DNA from: Eutypa lata
Lineage: Eukaryota; Ascomycota; Sordariomycetes; Xylariales; Diatrypaceae
NCBI GenBank assembly: GCA_022661535.1
Contig: JAKULF010000001.1
Span: 62,001-126,000 of the forward strand
Direction of reading: 5' to 3'
DNA length: 64,000 nucleotides
Part shown: positions 46,358 to 59,629 of the stretch, piece after piece
Numbering within the stretch: the stretch's first letter is position 1
Layout of the letters: every line of letters begins with the position of its first letter
Made by a program: the position numbers and the translations under genes
The notes under the pieces: model-generated
Seen by the model: only the letters and a program-made list of their open reading frames with translations
What the model was told of the DNA's origin: nothing
Database searches by the model: none

Positions 46358-48086
46358 ATGGCCCCTTTTCCGGTGGGCAACTCGATGGTTTCGTTCTGGC
46401 GCACCAATCCACACGTTCTCGATGACCATCGGAGTACGCCGGAGGTGCCGGCCCGGGTTGACATTGCCGTGATAGGGGCAGGGTATGCCGGTGTATCAAC
46501 CATTTATCATATCCTCCAGTCCTGCAAGGCGAAAAATGTAGCCACACCATCGATTGTCTTGCTCGAGGCGCGTCAGGCCTGTTCAGGGGCTACGGGTAGG
46601 AATGGTAAGGAAGCAACGATGGTCGCATCCTATGAAAACCAAGAAGTATCTGAACTGATTACTTCGTAGGCGGCCATCTGAAGCCAGATCCATACAACCA
46701 TCCGTCAGCTATTGCTGCCACCCACGGGATCGAGGCTGCGGCAGAAGTGGCTAAGTTCGAGGCAGAGCACATTCCCGCGGTGCAGAAAGTCGTCCATGAT
46801 GAGGGCATCGATTGCGACTTCGTGGTAACTCGATGCACTGACACGTTTCTAACCCACGACCTCTACCTCCAAATGAAAGAAGGAATTCAGCTGCTCAAGA
46901 AGAACAACGTGCCTGAGGCCGAAAGCCTTTTCTGCGCTGAAGGAGCCGAGGCCGAACAAGTATGTATTTGACCTCGCATTATAGGCATGACATAAGGAAA
47001 TTCTTCTAACACAACAACATCGCGAAGTTTTCTGGTGTTAAGGGCGTTAAAGGATGCGTTACAGTAAGCAACCTCTGAGGTTATTTCATTCCCTCCGTGG
47101 CGAGAGTGTTAGTGCTTGAAGTTACTGAAAGGGCAATAACTCCCGAACAACTCCTACACCTCGCTAGAATACCTGCAAAGGGGAATTGTTGATTCAAGTT
47201 GTCGCAGTACACCACGGGTCACCTATTCCCATATAAGTTTGTGATGGGCCTCCTGTCTAGGGCACTGGAATCTGGTGTCAACCTGCAGACACATACACCA
47301 GTATCGGAAGTAGATGCAACACCAGACTCGGAGGGTTACATTGCAGTAACGACAGCACGTGGAAAAGTTCGTGCGAAGAAAATCGTATACGCTACCAATG
47401 CCTATACGGCTGCTTTGCTCCCCGAGTTTGAAGGGAAAATCATCCCTGTAAGGGGAATTTGCAGCCGCATCGTTTCTGCGAAGAAACCCGCGCCTACACT
47501 TTCCAACTCCTACATCATTCGCCAAGGTGCTCTGGAATATGACTACTTGATTCCACGCCTGGACGGAAGCATCGTCGTCGGCGGCGCTAGGTCTAAGTAC
47601 TTTCACAACAAAGACAGCTGGTACGGAAATGTACAGGACGATCAGCTAATCGAAGGGGCTAAAGACTATTTCGATGGATATATGCAACGTACGTTCAGGG
47701 GCTGGGAGGAGAGCGGCGCTAGCACGTCCGAAGTCTGGACTGGAAGTGAGTAAAGCTTGTCAGACTATCTATTACGTGCACTTCTTTAACAGGTTAACTA
47801 TATAGTAATGGGCTACTCCGCGGATGGGGTTCCGCATGTCGGTGCCGTCCCTGGAAGAGAGAATCAGTGGGTTATTGCGGGATTCACAGGTCATGGCATG
47901 CCTCAGGCCTTTCTGTCTGCGAGGGGCCTAGTGCCGATGATCTTGCAGGAAGAGGGATTTGAGAGCACCGGCGTACCCAAGATATTTAAAGCTTCTAGGC
48001 AGAGGTTAAGCGACTCTAGGAATACGGTTTTGGAAACGTGGGAAACCATTCAGCAAGGAGAGGGAAAGCCAGGAGAGATGTTTTGA
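46358..48086 (+). CDS. FAD-dependent oxidoreductase, D-amino-acid-oxidase (DAO) superfamily
   Basis: Five exons: 46358-46604, 46670-46959, 47028-47063, 47208-47745 and 47806-48086, giving 463 aa. The Rossmann FAD-binding motif is DIAVIGAGYAG (GAGYAG at 40-45), with the ribose-binding acid in IVLLEARQ (E70). Then comes ATGRNGGHLKP across the first intron, the usual fungal form of this family's FAD loop. Later parts include PYKFVMGLL, KKIVYATNAYTAALLP and IMGYSADGVPHVG across intron 4, and VIAGFTGHGMPQAFLSARGL near the C-terminus. These are typical of fungal DAO proteins resembling the bacterial ordL/puuB amine oxidases, which use FAD and O2 on amines or amino acids. The substrate is unknown. 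The 12-codon exon 3 and the 144-nt intron after it are the least certain parts. Confidence 0.87.
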
Positions 48087-49764
48087 TAGTTACGAATCCT
48101 TTCCCACTAGAAACCCTCAGTAACCATGGGTGTGTGATATGAAGTTCCTGGTACCATGGTCTAAAGCAGACTTTGTAAGGCATGGCGTTGAGTTCAATGA
48201 TATCGAGCATAGTTTAACACGATCATAAAGACCACGAAACCTCTCATTGGTTATAATATGGTTCTTAACATCTTAGCCGAGCCCGTAGCTCTTCGACAAT
48301 AAGTCTTGTGATTAAGTTTCAAGAAATACGCTTTAGTACCAGGCTACTTCCTCGACGTCTCTCTAAGTGGAAAGTTCAATATTAACCATAAAGTGGTATG
48401 TCTCCCCTTATAGGTTTCTGGAACAAACACCCCGCGCACGATCAAGGTTGAAGAAGGGGTTGTGACTACGCAGATACGTAGCATTCCAACGGGTCGCTGA
48501 CACAAGGGTATTTATTATACATGCACCGCATCACATTTACTCCAATAGCCTGGATGTATAGCCCTAAGCTCAAAAGCCCACCCGCAACAATGTAGTAGCT
48601 GAGTACCTAACGTACGCATAGCTCATCCCTGAGGGCCTTAGTAGAAAGAAGAAGGCGAGGGTGATGATAAGAGTGGTCACACCCGTATATAGCAAATAGT
48701 GCCAATTCGTCCCGATTGGACCACATTGATCTATTATATACGTGCACATGGATTTTAAGTAGTAGATACTTATACTATATTCGCGAGATTTGTTTCCTTT
48801 TCTAGAATTTATATGAAGGGTATGTCCTCGGGGCCATGACACCCACACAACCTGAACCAGGACCCCGGGTCAGCCCGATAGAACCCGTAGCCGTGGGAAA
48901 CAACGAAATAACGTTACATTTGCCCCGCATAAATGGTTACAGCATACCTCCATACCTACTACATACGTTCTGCTACGTATAAGTAGTGGGGTTTATAGTC
49001 CCAATGGGGACGTACAATACATGGATGTGGGTGTGATGGAAGATCTCTAAATCTCCGACCTGATTTACATAAGATACAATAGAACGAAAAGAAAAAAGAA
49101 AAAAGAAAAAAAAAACAATTAACAGAAATTATTTTATCTATGTTTTAAATACATGGGGAAAGGGGACCGACCAGGGAGGTAGAATGTCATCGGTAGCCAA
49201 AAGCCATTAGAAGTTTAAGGGAGAAGGGCCGACCTAATGGGGTCTCCAAACCTCGGCCGGGCATCACCCTCTTACGCATCGTCTTCCTACGCCGAATTTC
49301 GGAATATTTCCACATTTCGGTACAATGGACAAAACGGCGTGCAGTACCCAAATAACGCGATTATTAGACTACTTGCCGCATGACCTTTGTCAAAATACTT
49401 GGTGCTAAGGTAGGCAGTTAGGGACACAGCAGGCTATTGCGAAGGTGAGTATGATACGTTCTAGTAGCTACCAAAGAAAGACAGCCTCTGTCATAGGAGA
49501 GAGGGGAAAGTAGGGCAATTAATGGACTACGAATATAGTTAGAAGTATAATGGGAGAACATTACAGGATATCACATCAGGGCTCTGAAGAAGGCATCATA
49601 GCTATGAGATCAAGTGATGGTAAGTGGGTTTGCGAATGTACCCGCAATAGATAGGGGGTGCGCGATTATTGTAGGCACCTAAGCAAGAGAAACACCTCGC
49701 CAGTATCCAATCCAAAAGGGGCAAATAGAGGTTGGATTAACAAGTAAATGTTGCAATATATTAG
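48087..49764. other. Intergenic, AT-rich
   Basis: Between the convergent oxidase and RWD/CHY zinc-finger genes. It holds an A-rich purine tract at about 49086-49117. No gene is seen. Confidence 0.5.
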
Positions 49765-51991
49765 CTAGTCCTTCTTAGCTTCACCACCACCACCACCACC
49801 ACCAGCTCCTCCCCCAGTGCGCCGAAATTTCCTCTTGTCCTTACGGCTCATGAGCCTCCTATCGCGCGTACCCTTCCCGCCCTCCCAAAAGCCGCGGCCT
49901 TTCTTTCCGATGACGCTACGCCCGCAGAAGGCACAAGCTTCGGGGGCGTAGTTCTGCTCGCGGCTGCACCAGCCGCAGATCATGCGGTTGGCCCACTCCT
50001 GGGCGTGGTCCCGCTCGGCCGCGTCGTGGCAGCGGTCGCAGGGGTGCACCTTCCCGCAGCACGAGAACCGGAACCAGCGGTACGAGCGCTTGTAGTGCGC
50101 GCAGGCGCCTCGGTCGGGGAGCGGCTCGCCCGCGTGGAGACCCAGCTTCTCCTGCCGCCTTCTCGGGCCGGTGGTGGGCCGGGCTGCGGACCCCCCGTGC
50201 GTGATGGCCAGGAATTTCACCTCGGGGATCTTGAACGTGAACTTCCCGTGGCATTCGCGGCAGACGTTCGTCGTGGCCTCCCCTCGGACGGACACGAGCC
50301 CGGGACTTGGCGTGGAGCATTTCGAGCACGTCGGCACGAAAGTGCTTTTTTTGAGCCACTGTTTGTTAGTAGATGCTTCTTCCATAGAAATGATCTTGAA
50401 AAAGGGCGGGGGGCGATTTAAAGGCACACACGTACCTAGGCAGCATGTCGGCGACTGTGCAGCCGGCAACGTCGATGAACCCGGCTCTGACCGAGTTCTG
50501 ATGGACCATTTCCTGGCGGAACTTGACCGTAAATGCCGTAGCGCACTTCTTGCAGCTGCTCGCTTTCTCTAGTTCCGGTCGGAGGCCACTGATGTCATTC
50601 AGAGTCCTACAACGTTCACATTTGACGCTAAGGCTCAAGATGGCTATCTGTAATAGCTCGATATTATGTAGCTCAATGGACGGGAATGATATAGAGGTTC
50701 CCCTTTCGGCCTGTCGTGAAATTCCAGTGACCGCATCTTGCGAGGTAACGGCTACGCCACCATCTGACTCGTCCGAGTCCCAATCATCGTCATCATCGAG
50801 GTCTTCAGACTCCTCGGAGCCGTCCTGGAAGCTCCATTCCGGAGGCCGTGGGATAATATGAATGTGGGTTCTCCTATCCTCATTGGGATTTTGGGGGTCT
50901 GCAGTTCGTTGACTGTGAGTTTCAGGGGCATTTACTCCGGTTCCTATATCTAGAATATTCGGTGCCTGGCTTGACGATTTCCGCGCTTGCTTCGCGAGGA
51001 TGTGGAGATTCTGGGATAGATAGTTCATATGACTTGTCAACGTCATTTGACGCTGCTGAGCGGCCCTGGAAGCGAAGGCCTCCTCTACAGCCTCGGCATT
51101 CTTTGAATCGACATCGTTTAGAAGAACACGTAGCTGCTGTAAAGGATACAGCAATGGTATAATCACCTGGACAGATTGGATTGATTGCAACCCAACGGGC
51201 AGCTCAGATCGCCGTTTCGGTTCTAAAGGCAGGGTGTAAACGACGCCGTCGGCTGATTTCTGGTATGAAGACATGCGACCCATCCGAGATTCGAGCTGCC
51301 TGACATCCTGGGCGCGTCTCGCTTTAGCGTCCGCAATCTCATCTTTCGAGAAAGATTCCTCTGGCGTGTACGATCGGCGTGGTACTTGGACAGGAAGCGG
51401 TGGCAGGCTCTGATTTGTCGATGGCGGAAGTTGACTGAGCGCCGAGTTAGTACCATCTAGGTGTCTTGTGTCTTTGAACGCCACCAGAGTAACGGTATCT
51501 GCCTTCTGTTCCGAAAGGAAAGTCTCTAGATTCTTGTCGAGCGCGTTCGTTAAGGCGAGCAGAGTCGCACCTTCGTTTTCCCGGACGAGTCGCTCCCACC
51601 CTCGCTCGATGTTCACGCTGAACCCGCGGGGAATGTCCGTGTTTTTGACCCGGAGCACGGGAAGCTTCTCTGGGTATGACGAAGGGACTTGGAGTTCACA
51701 TTCGAGGAAATCGAGCTCGAAAGGGAAATCCGGATCCGACGGCCTAAGACGGAATACTAGATTCGTAGTGCCATTTCGCAGGTTGTTCTGTGTGGCGGAG
51801 AACCTTCTCTTCATCTGCTCAATCTGGTACTTCCGAGGGTCTTCGGCCTGGGTACTTGGAACCGGCTTCGGCACTACCCGGTTCGGGGACGGTGCAGTCA
51901 CAGCCTGACGGCTATCGATAGTGCCGTCAGGTAGATTCCTAGTGGATATCATATCGGTGATGGTACGGATCCCACTTAAAGGCACAGTCAA
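49765..51991 (-). CDS. RWD-domain plus CHY zinc-finger protein
   Basis: Two exons, 50436-51991 and 49765-50344, joined across a 91-nt phase-2 intron, give 711 aa. I chose the GTACGT donor and the acceptor after AAAAAAAG because together they give DMLPSTFVPTCSKC, the expected junction. Other acceptors shift frame or insert residues. An N-terminal RWD-like domain (about 63-160) includes DFLECELQVPSSYPEKLPVL. A long helical and acidic linker (DLDDDDDWDSDESD) follows. Then come Cys pairs (CERCRTL, SCKKCAT, CSKCS, CREC) and the CHY finger CAHYKRSYRWFRFSCCGKVH with PCDRCHDAAERDH, MICGWC and CAFCGR. The tail is basic and ends in poly-Gly from a GGT repeat. CHY fingers occur in ubiquitin ligases, but no RING is visible, so ligase activity is not claimed. 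Confidence 0.88.
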
Positions 51992-54900
51992 ACAAAGTCC
52001 TCTTGAGACTGGAGGTGCGATGTTACCTCTGATTGGCTAGCCGTCCGATCAATAAGGGGCTAGTCTAGAAGAGTTGCTCTCTGCAGAAGCAACTAGATTG
52101 TCAAGATGATAATCCAATGAGAGAATTGTAGAATATGTAGGTATAGACTCAAATACGAGTTGGCTCGAAATTGAATACATGTGGCGATGTCTTTACAATA
52201 TTGAGATGTGCCACGCTGGAGGTGATGAGTCAAAGTCACCTCAATCGTACGAAGAGGTGCATTTGGAGTCATCAAAACCTCAGCTTCGAGGTTGGCTAAA
52301 CTTCCAAGGTTGTCTAAAGCTATGTTTTGCCACTGTATGCCGGCTGCCGCCACCTGTTGAGTCATTGCATAAGTAGTCACGCTTTGCTGAGCCCAGCCGC
52401 CATGAGTCTATTTGCTCTTTGGTATGGGACTCCCAGAAAGTCTCTTCCGCTAACTACCATTATTTTAATAAAAACTTGGTCTGTAAGCCAGTTACACGAA
52501 ATCAAGAATTAGACTAGAGCTAGTAGATATGATTTAAAAGGGAATGACACGACGGTGGAACCATCCAAAGACAGGCATCCAGCATAAACTAACTGGAGAT
52601 TAGGTAGCTCCCAGTAAAGCTGATTGTAACCGTGTAGTAAAGAAGTCATTAGCAAGAGATATCATGTAGTTCGTAGATGAGCCTTAAGTAATACGACGAA
52701 GCCTGCGCATTCGAGTATTTACACCTGCTAGAACAGAGGTGCATGCGGCGTGGGCGAGAGGCGAGTTCTCATAACCACCTGCCAGTGGATGAAGCATATT
52801 CTCAAGCCTCACCTACGTCCAAAAACGTACTATCTCAAAAGAGGAGTAACTCGCCACATACTTCATAATGACTCAAAGTTGTCAATGGGTAACAGGATAC
52901 CCTATTTGCTCTGCACAGGAAAATGAAGCGTATAGTTATGTCTAGACCGTCTTCCGATACTACGTACATATCGCGCCTAAGGCATAGGTTCGCTTGGTTC
53001 GCATCCGGGCCAATTGTGTGAAGAAGTAAGATGGCTCGTGTCGATAACACATGGAGGGTACTTAATGTTTGTACGAGAGAAACCCAGCACAGCTAATGTC
53101 CAGTCGAGATCAGGATGGAAACGCTGCTACGATATCGAAATCGAACCTAGAGCTGAAAATATTGGACGATAATAGGTTCAGCCCAAAGGTGCATCGCTAG
53201 AACGTAGACTTGTATTACTACATGTTACCTAGTATCGGTATTGGCTCGGAAACAGGCGCCGGACCAGGACCGCAGAGAGCAGATTTGTGTTGAGCGGTGC
53301 CACCATGTTGGAAATGCCGCAAGCCTCATCGGAATTGAGAGTATCTACCGCGATCGCATTGGACCCGCGACATCGATTAAGCTGCGAGACGCTGTACAGC
53401 ATATGCCATGCCCCAGGTCTACTTCGTATAGGCGCCTCAGCTCTATCACCTCTAATAGAGAGAGGTCAACGCGTGCAAAGCGAGGCCTAGTTAATAGGCA
53501 GCAGTGGAGTCCAATGGATTGGCAATTGGTCCCAAGGAACTCAGACTAGAAAATCCCGGGCTATGTTGTGATCGTATCACATGGAAACCCCAAGTCGGCG
53601 CCACAAAGAGTGGAATGGAAGGGTTATCTCCGGACTGACGTCGCTTCGTATCGAATATTCAATAAAACAATTTGCCTGTCGATTAATTGATATTAATTAA
53701 TTAATAAATGTTTATTCTCTGAGTTTAATATTATTCCTTGGAGTATTCCATGTTTCTGGGAACGTGAACTATCTCTTGCATTATCGGCGAGGAGTGACTG
53801 CCAACTCATCAACATAGTAGCAGATGACACCCTTAAAATTCATGGGCGGTGAGATGGCCGGTTTAATTGCTTGAACTGCGACGCCGGGGCCATACCGTTT
53901 TCAGCACCCGTTGGAGAGTTCAATGTCATTGTAGGACGTGGGGGGCTACCTGCACAACAATGCCGCGATCTATGTAGTTTTCTTTGGGAAAACGATACCG
54001 GGCATGTGATAAATTCAGGATGAAGTGGCAGTTGGCATTTTTCTAGCATACAGCTAGGTATGACCACGACTCGAGGTCAAGTGAGTCAGCCCTGACCGGT
54101 GAAGGGTCCCGTAATATGAATGTCCAACCGTTGATATCATAACGCTGTCATCGGTCATCGTTAGGTTTGATTAAGTACTTCGGCACCTTGCACCCCGGGC
54201 AAGCTAATGTGTGTCTTGTCCTGACTCCTGTCCCCTGGGTAGAGAGGTATTTGACAATGTATGTATGTCCATTTGGCGTTGTCATATGTATGTCTTGCGA
54301 GGTACCTCGAAGTGGTGGGTTACTTGCAGATACTTAGGTCGGGTTGTGGTTAGCGGGTGAGTAATATTGGTAAACCGTGAGAAAAAATCAAGAATAAATA
54401 GGAAAATAGATAAAAGCAGTTTGCATAAAATAACGATAAGTCCAATTGCCTACTGACATAATAGCAGAACGCTATTAAAGCTTGAAGCAAAATTAGAACG
54501 TCGCCGCTGACTAAGATCAGCTTAGTTAATAAACCACATACCCCAAACTGTCCAGTCTCACAACGTTAGGGGCCTCCATAGGGGACACTGCGGGGAAATG
54601 GTCGCTATCAGGTACCTACTGGAGATGTGATAGGCGCCCATACTCCATGTAGAGGCTATATTATCTATGTACCTTTAGCCATCTTGCAATTCTATCCCTA
54701 ACTATTGTATTATTTTAATGCTTAATCTTTTAAAATATGCATTTATCTTTTTATGTTTTATTCCCAAAAGAATATTATTTCTTTTAAACTCACGTGTTGA
54801 CTCGATTGGTTGTGTTCAGCTGTTTGTTTGAAGGTGAGATCGGCATGATTCAGTCAGTCTCGAGTATAAGGCTTATGTAAGTGTCTACATACGTAATGTT

Positions 54901-55267
54901 AGTCCATCAACCAGTGATCACACACTGAAGTATGTATGATGTAGCTAGAGATGCCTTGGAAACCCATTGCACTGTACGGAGTTGCTGTGTTCCGAACTTG
55001 TTGATATTAAACTAACTGTAAGTCTGTACCCTCGGAGTCAAAGTTGATAGAAGCTAACATATTATTAAAAGATTCAAAAATCTCATTTCCGTGCTAACTT
55101 AGGTACCTATCCTCATCTACATACATCGTCCCCCGGTCTTTGTATTTCATAAACATAAACCAAGATTATTGTTCATGACATGATATCATCTTCAGTAACC
55201 AAGCAAATATTAGCCTTGATGCCAAATCGACAGTTGGGGTAACAAGAAGGCCAAGATGACCCGTGAT
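51992..55267. other. Intergenic, AT-rich, with one GC-richer patch
   Basis: 3.3 kb of mainly AT-rich DNA. At 53.22-53.56 kb a GC-richer patch carries two overlapping plus-strand frames (53241-53549 and 53287-53490), one with LSGATMLEMPQASSELRVST. Neither has a recognisable domain. A 95-codon minus-strand frame at 52093-52380 is also unsupported. No gene is called. Confidence 0.4.
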
Positions 55268-56650
55268 TCAGAGTGGAAGGCAGCCGTCCTCAATTGGTTG
55301 CTCAATGTGATATAGCTCTTTATTGTAGAACTGGGTAGCAAAAGCGAATATGCTGAATTGAAGCTTCGAATGAAACTCCGAGCCATTAGTGCACGTCAAG
55401 CCCTCCTTCGAAAGGCTCCGTCCATGCCCGCCATTATCTTCCTCAGTCGGCACCACAAACTCGTTACTAAACTTAGGCTCTGCAGTGATCCCACAACCCA
55501 GATCCAAGCCAAAGAAGTCGAGTGAAAATTCAGTAGTAAAATCTAGATAAGGGGAGACATGCATCACGGCATCTTGCACTGATATATTGACTGATGAGGT
55601 ATGTTGTGGTTGCCAGTTTTCAGCGTAACTCTGATCCTCGTGCAAGAGATCAAGATGTATATGTCCATCGTGGATTTCGAGTGAAATGTCGGTCTCAACC
55701 GATACTGGTACATCTACTCCAACATCGACCCCGATTTTAAACTCTACTGTAGGGCCTACTTCTAACATGTCTGAGATATGGAGAAAGCCCCACGATAGAC
55801 CTGGTATTGGGTAGTCAAATTTATAGCTGAAGGGAACGGTAACGTTGAGGGCAAGTCCAAGGTTCGCGCTAAAGCTTGCATCAATGTCGAAGTATGCCTC
55901 TCTCAGATCTTGAAGTAAGAACCCATAGTCAATATATCCAGAGAAGGTGATTTCTGCGCTAACGTATGTCTCTGTAGCCGTGGCCGAGAGTTCATCCCTA
56001 GAAAGCAGGGCTGTATTGTTTGGGAGGCCGGAACTACCTGATTTGTTTAGAAATGGCGATACATGAATCTTATTCACGCCTTCGAGGGTTGCAGGGGCTC
56101 TGAAGAAGTTCATTTCGATCCTAGCTTATTCTAGACTTAGCATTTATATGTTTTCAAGTCTTTGCGTTTACTCACAGGCTATGTCCGAAACATTCTTCCT
56201 CTGACCGCTCACTATAAGGGTTAATGTAGCATCATCCCGGTGGATTCGGTCAGATAGAAAGAAACCCCTCTCATTTTCGGTGCCGTTGTCGCTCAACAGG
56301 TTCACAATCAGAAGGATATCGTCAAGCTCAGACCATGCCTGCACGCTATGCTCAAAGGTATCCTGGGAGAAGAATACCATGGCAATAGAGCTGTCGGAAT
56401 ACGTGAGGCTGGCCACGGCATCCATATGCTCGAGAAGTATGGTTGGATGATTCACATGCAAGGCCACATCCACCAGGCTAGAATGACCGTCAATGCCATA
56501 TCCTAGATGAACCACAGGGGAATGGTCGATATGCGGAATCATTTTTTTACTGTGGTTGAGAGCCGTTACCGATTTCAAAGTCTCTGTGACAACAGATGCT
56601 TTAGCAGCTGTGCCAGCGAGGAATACGAATTGGGCTAAGTGAAAGTACAT
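55268..56650 (-). CDS. Secreted DUF7029-type protein
   Basis: Two exons, 56176-56650 and 55268-56124, joined across a 51-nt phase-1 intron (GTGAGT donor, acceptor AATAAG), give 443 aa. The ATG at 56648-56650 starts a signal peptide (MYFHLAQFVFLAGTAAKA), so I prefer it to the upstream in-frame ATG at 56690-56692. The first half (VVHLGYGIDGHSSLVDVALH, NHPTILLEHMDAVASLTYSD, AMVFFSQDTF, NERGFFLSD) matches the pattern of DUF7029, found in secreted fungal proteins. The second half is beta-rich with repeated VGVDV/FKIGV strands and a few cysteines near the end, and may be DUF7223. Several Asn-X-Ser/Thr sites suggest glycosylation. Function is unknown; it may be a wall or host-interface protein. The acceptor is the less usual AAG, so the junction is the weakest point. 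Confidence 0.78.
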
Positions 56651-58608
56651 CTTGCTATTCTCCGTGGTTGTTTCTAGGTTGTAGGTAGTCAAGTGAATGT
56701 GAAGAATTGAGCTTGAGTACTCAGAACAGAAGCAAATAGACGGAGACTCGATGTTTGTTTGTCTCGTGGCAACGGACGAAGACCAATCGTGGGCCCTTTG
56801 AATTAAAACAGGATGTCGTCAGACACACGTCCCGAGGTAGGGAAGGATTAATATCTGTGCAATCGACTTTGAACAGGTAATTTTAAATTTCGGATGGGAT
56901 CTTTGACCATGGCTGAGCGAGCGCCCCCACTGAATATATGGATTTCCTGAGAAGCAATATCTACATACATCCTAATTCTTGCTCGTGATTAAACCAGTTA
57001 TAACCCTCCCGGCAGACAAGTGCATATATCTTGTACCATGATGGAGATTTTTCAGTAAATACGGGTTGGTTCCCAATATCGCATGTTTGCGTCACCCCAG
57101 GTATGTAAGGAAATGGGTCTCAGTTACTGGCCCCTCGTGTAATACACGCCTTAATGAGGACTACGCTGCGACGACATCAAAACTATTTATATTCTTGTTG
57201 TTGGTGATGGCATTGGTATTTACCAATTCAATATGTTATATATACCTCCAAAAAAAAAACCAGAGGCATAATATTAGGCCCACACCATAGCCAAGTTCTC
57301 GACATTAAAAGGGGAGAACTTCTACCTTGCCTGAATCTATAATCTGGAATGAGGATCTAGACCATACGGTTACACTTAGTTAGCTCATCAATACCGGAAC
57401 ATTCCCTCTGTCACACCATCCTTTGGATGATGTTATGGAGTAACTGTGCATTTCATACAAACATATCTCTATAGCTTTAGGGATGACATGGCCTTGGAAG
57501 TTATTTTCAGATTGCAGAGTGATCAAATTGCAACCCTTATAACCACCGTACAATCGAACCAAGATTCTGCCAAACCCCCATTTCTTCCCTCCTAAGTTTC
57601 CAAGCTATTTAACACAGAATTCCTCGGTATACCCTAGAGTAAGATCTATGAAAAGGGGCCAACTACCCCACTGACTAATGTCTAAATGACAAATAATTTC
57701 AATGTAACCTTTTTTTTGCCGTAGACTTCAATGAAGAGAATATCACGCCGTGATAAAGAGAAAACTGGTATAGAACCCTTAAATGTGACTGTTTAGCTCA
57801 CTCTTATGGTTCACCCTCGTCCCCGCCCTGGTTGAAGCATTATGTATTGCCCCATTTCAATTATATTTCCCCTCTAACACAAGACACATATTCATAACAC
57901 GTACCACCTCTATCTACCATATCGTGTGCTTATAGCAGCTCTTCCGGAGACTTGTTAGGTATTTGGCGTATGCACTAGAACTGCGACATAAAGCATTACA
58001 GGTTTCTGGCGCTCACTGGAGCGTAAATGTAAACTATGATGTTCGTGACGGAACGAACTCGTTCTGGTAGACGTTATTATCTAGATACTCCTACACCTGA
58101 GGCTGAGCTATCCTACAAGCACATTATTGATTAACGGTATATGTGTCCCTAGTGTTTTCTTGGTATGGAAAGGCCTCCTAGCCAATTAGTCAAGATGGAA
58201 ACATATACGTGTTTACTACCAGCACCCGGCTTCTCCTATTTGAGTATTAAATATGCTTACCGAGTAGTGGACATAAGGGGTGAGAGGGAATGCTTACGGG
58301 TGGGAATGTATGATAAAGAAGGAATTCTATGACGATCATCATCTATAAAAGCTTAGCCCGTGCTGATGGAACAAGCATTGAAACTAAAAACTCAAAGGTA
58401 GGGCATGAGAGTATATATATATTTAGTTCTGCTTAGAAAGCACGAAGCCACTGTACACCATATCTATCGCTTCTACTTTTAATAGTAATTTATTTCCTGG
58501 CATCTAGCTTCTATAGGGGCTTCTATAGGGACTCCTATAGGGTTGCCGGCTTTTCCAATTCCAGCCTTGGGTGAACAAGGCCATGCCACAATCTATGATT
58601 TTTAATGA
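56651..58608. other. Intergenic, AT-rich
   Basis: Promoter side of the DUF7029 gene and 3' side of the phosphoglycerate-mutase-like gene. A short tandem of TTCTATAGGGG-like units lies at about 58508-58543. No gene is seen. Confidence 0.5.
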
Positions 58609-59629
58609 TCAAGCGCGCCCCGCCTTCATAGCGAGGGCTCTTTCATGCTCTTCTTTGGCCTTCTCATTAAATGCCTCCCGTAACTGGATTTGCTCAGCGT
58701 GGGTGAGGGGAATCTGGCTACCGCGTCTTCGACGCCAGCTCGTCTTGATCTCCCTGAGTGATGCGTTGGGGTCGTCAAGGTCCACAAACTCGTATGAACG
58801 CAGTTCCGTGTTCGCCCAGCCAGTACCTATTCAACGTCAGAGATAGTATGCTAAGATGAGACCCATCATCCTGGGCGATAGACTAGGTTCCTGCTAAAAA
58901 TGACATGGTTTTGAGTATGACGTACCTTTCTCGGGTGCAATACCATCCCAGTCTTCTGTCAAGAAGTGCAAGATGCCCCCATGAGTGACCAATACTACCT
59001 GGGCATCGTCTCCTGCCCCTTTGACCAGTTCTCTCAGCCACAACCTGACATCTCGAGCTCTAGCTTCCAACTTGCTTGGGCTGGGATAGTACTTGCTGTT
59101 CTCAGACTTGTCATTCCAGCCCTGCTGAACAAGCCCAAAGTCTACCTGTTCGCCAAACTCAGCCTTCAGCGTGTCTGGCTCTGAGCCAATGTCACAGGGC
59201 AGAATAGACACCTCTTGGGCATCGGGGAGCGCAATGACTATCTTGCCCGACTGCACGACTGGTGCAAAGGAGCGCAAGCAAGTATTTAAAGTCCGTCGTA
59301 GTGGGGAAGCGACAAGATAGGTGATCTTGTCATGCGCATCAAACTTTTTGCAGAGCTCATCACATTGAGTCTCGCCCAAGGGAGTGAGGAGAGGGTCTTT
59401 CAGTTGCTGATTCTCATCGTTGAGGTTGTGATAGCCCTGGGCGTCTGCAACATCTAGAGTTAGCTATTTTCCCCACCTAGAGGATGAACGAGGGTTTAGG
59501 GATTCTGAGTTATGTTCTAGTAGTGAAAACCTCTGTAGATAAAGAAATGCGCTGTAGAAACACGTCATATAGGGGTTCAGATAATCCTGGAAGTTGCTTA
59601 CGGCGCACAAGGTGTATAATAGGGGCCAT
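58609..59629 (-). CDS. Phosphoglycerate-mutase-like (histidine phosphatase superfamily) protein
   Basis: Three exons on the minus strand: 59602-59629, 58926-59444 and 58609-58826 (28, 519 and 218 nt), phase-1 introns, 254 aa. The tiny first exon ends inside the catalytic motif: MAPIIHLVR joins to HAQGYHNLND, giving the RHA/RHG-type motif with the phospho-accepting H10. Other expected residues are present: SPLRRT with R59/R60, DAQEV with E87, and the second histidine in VLVTHGGILHF (H164). The C-terminus is charged. It resembles the fungal Pmu1-like branch, a group of small phosphatases rather than glycolytic mutase. Substrate is unknown. If the first exon is missed, the catalytic histidine is lost, so exon 1 is essential to the call. 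Confidence 0.9.

Noticed and set aside
52093..52380. 95-codon minus-strand frame upstream of the RWD/CHY gene
   Set aside because: The first part looked protein-like, but the second half degenerates and no splice partner was found; it may lie in a 5' leader.
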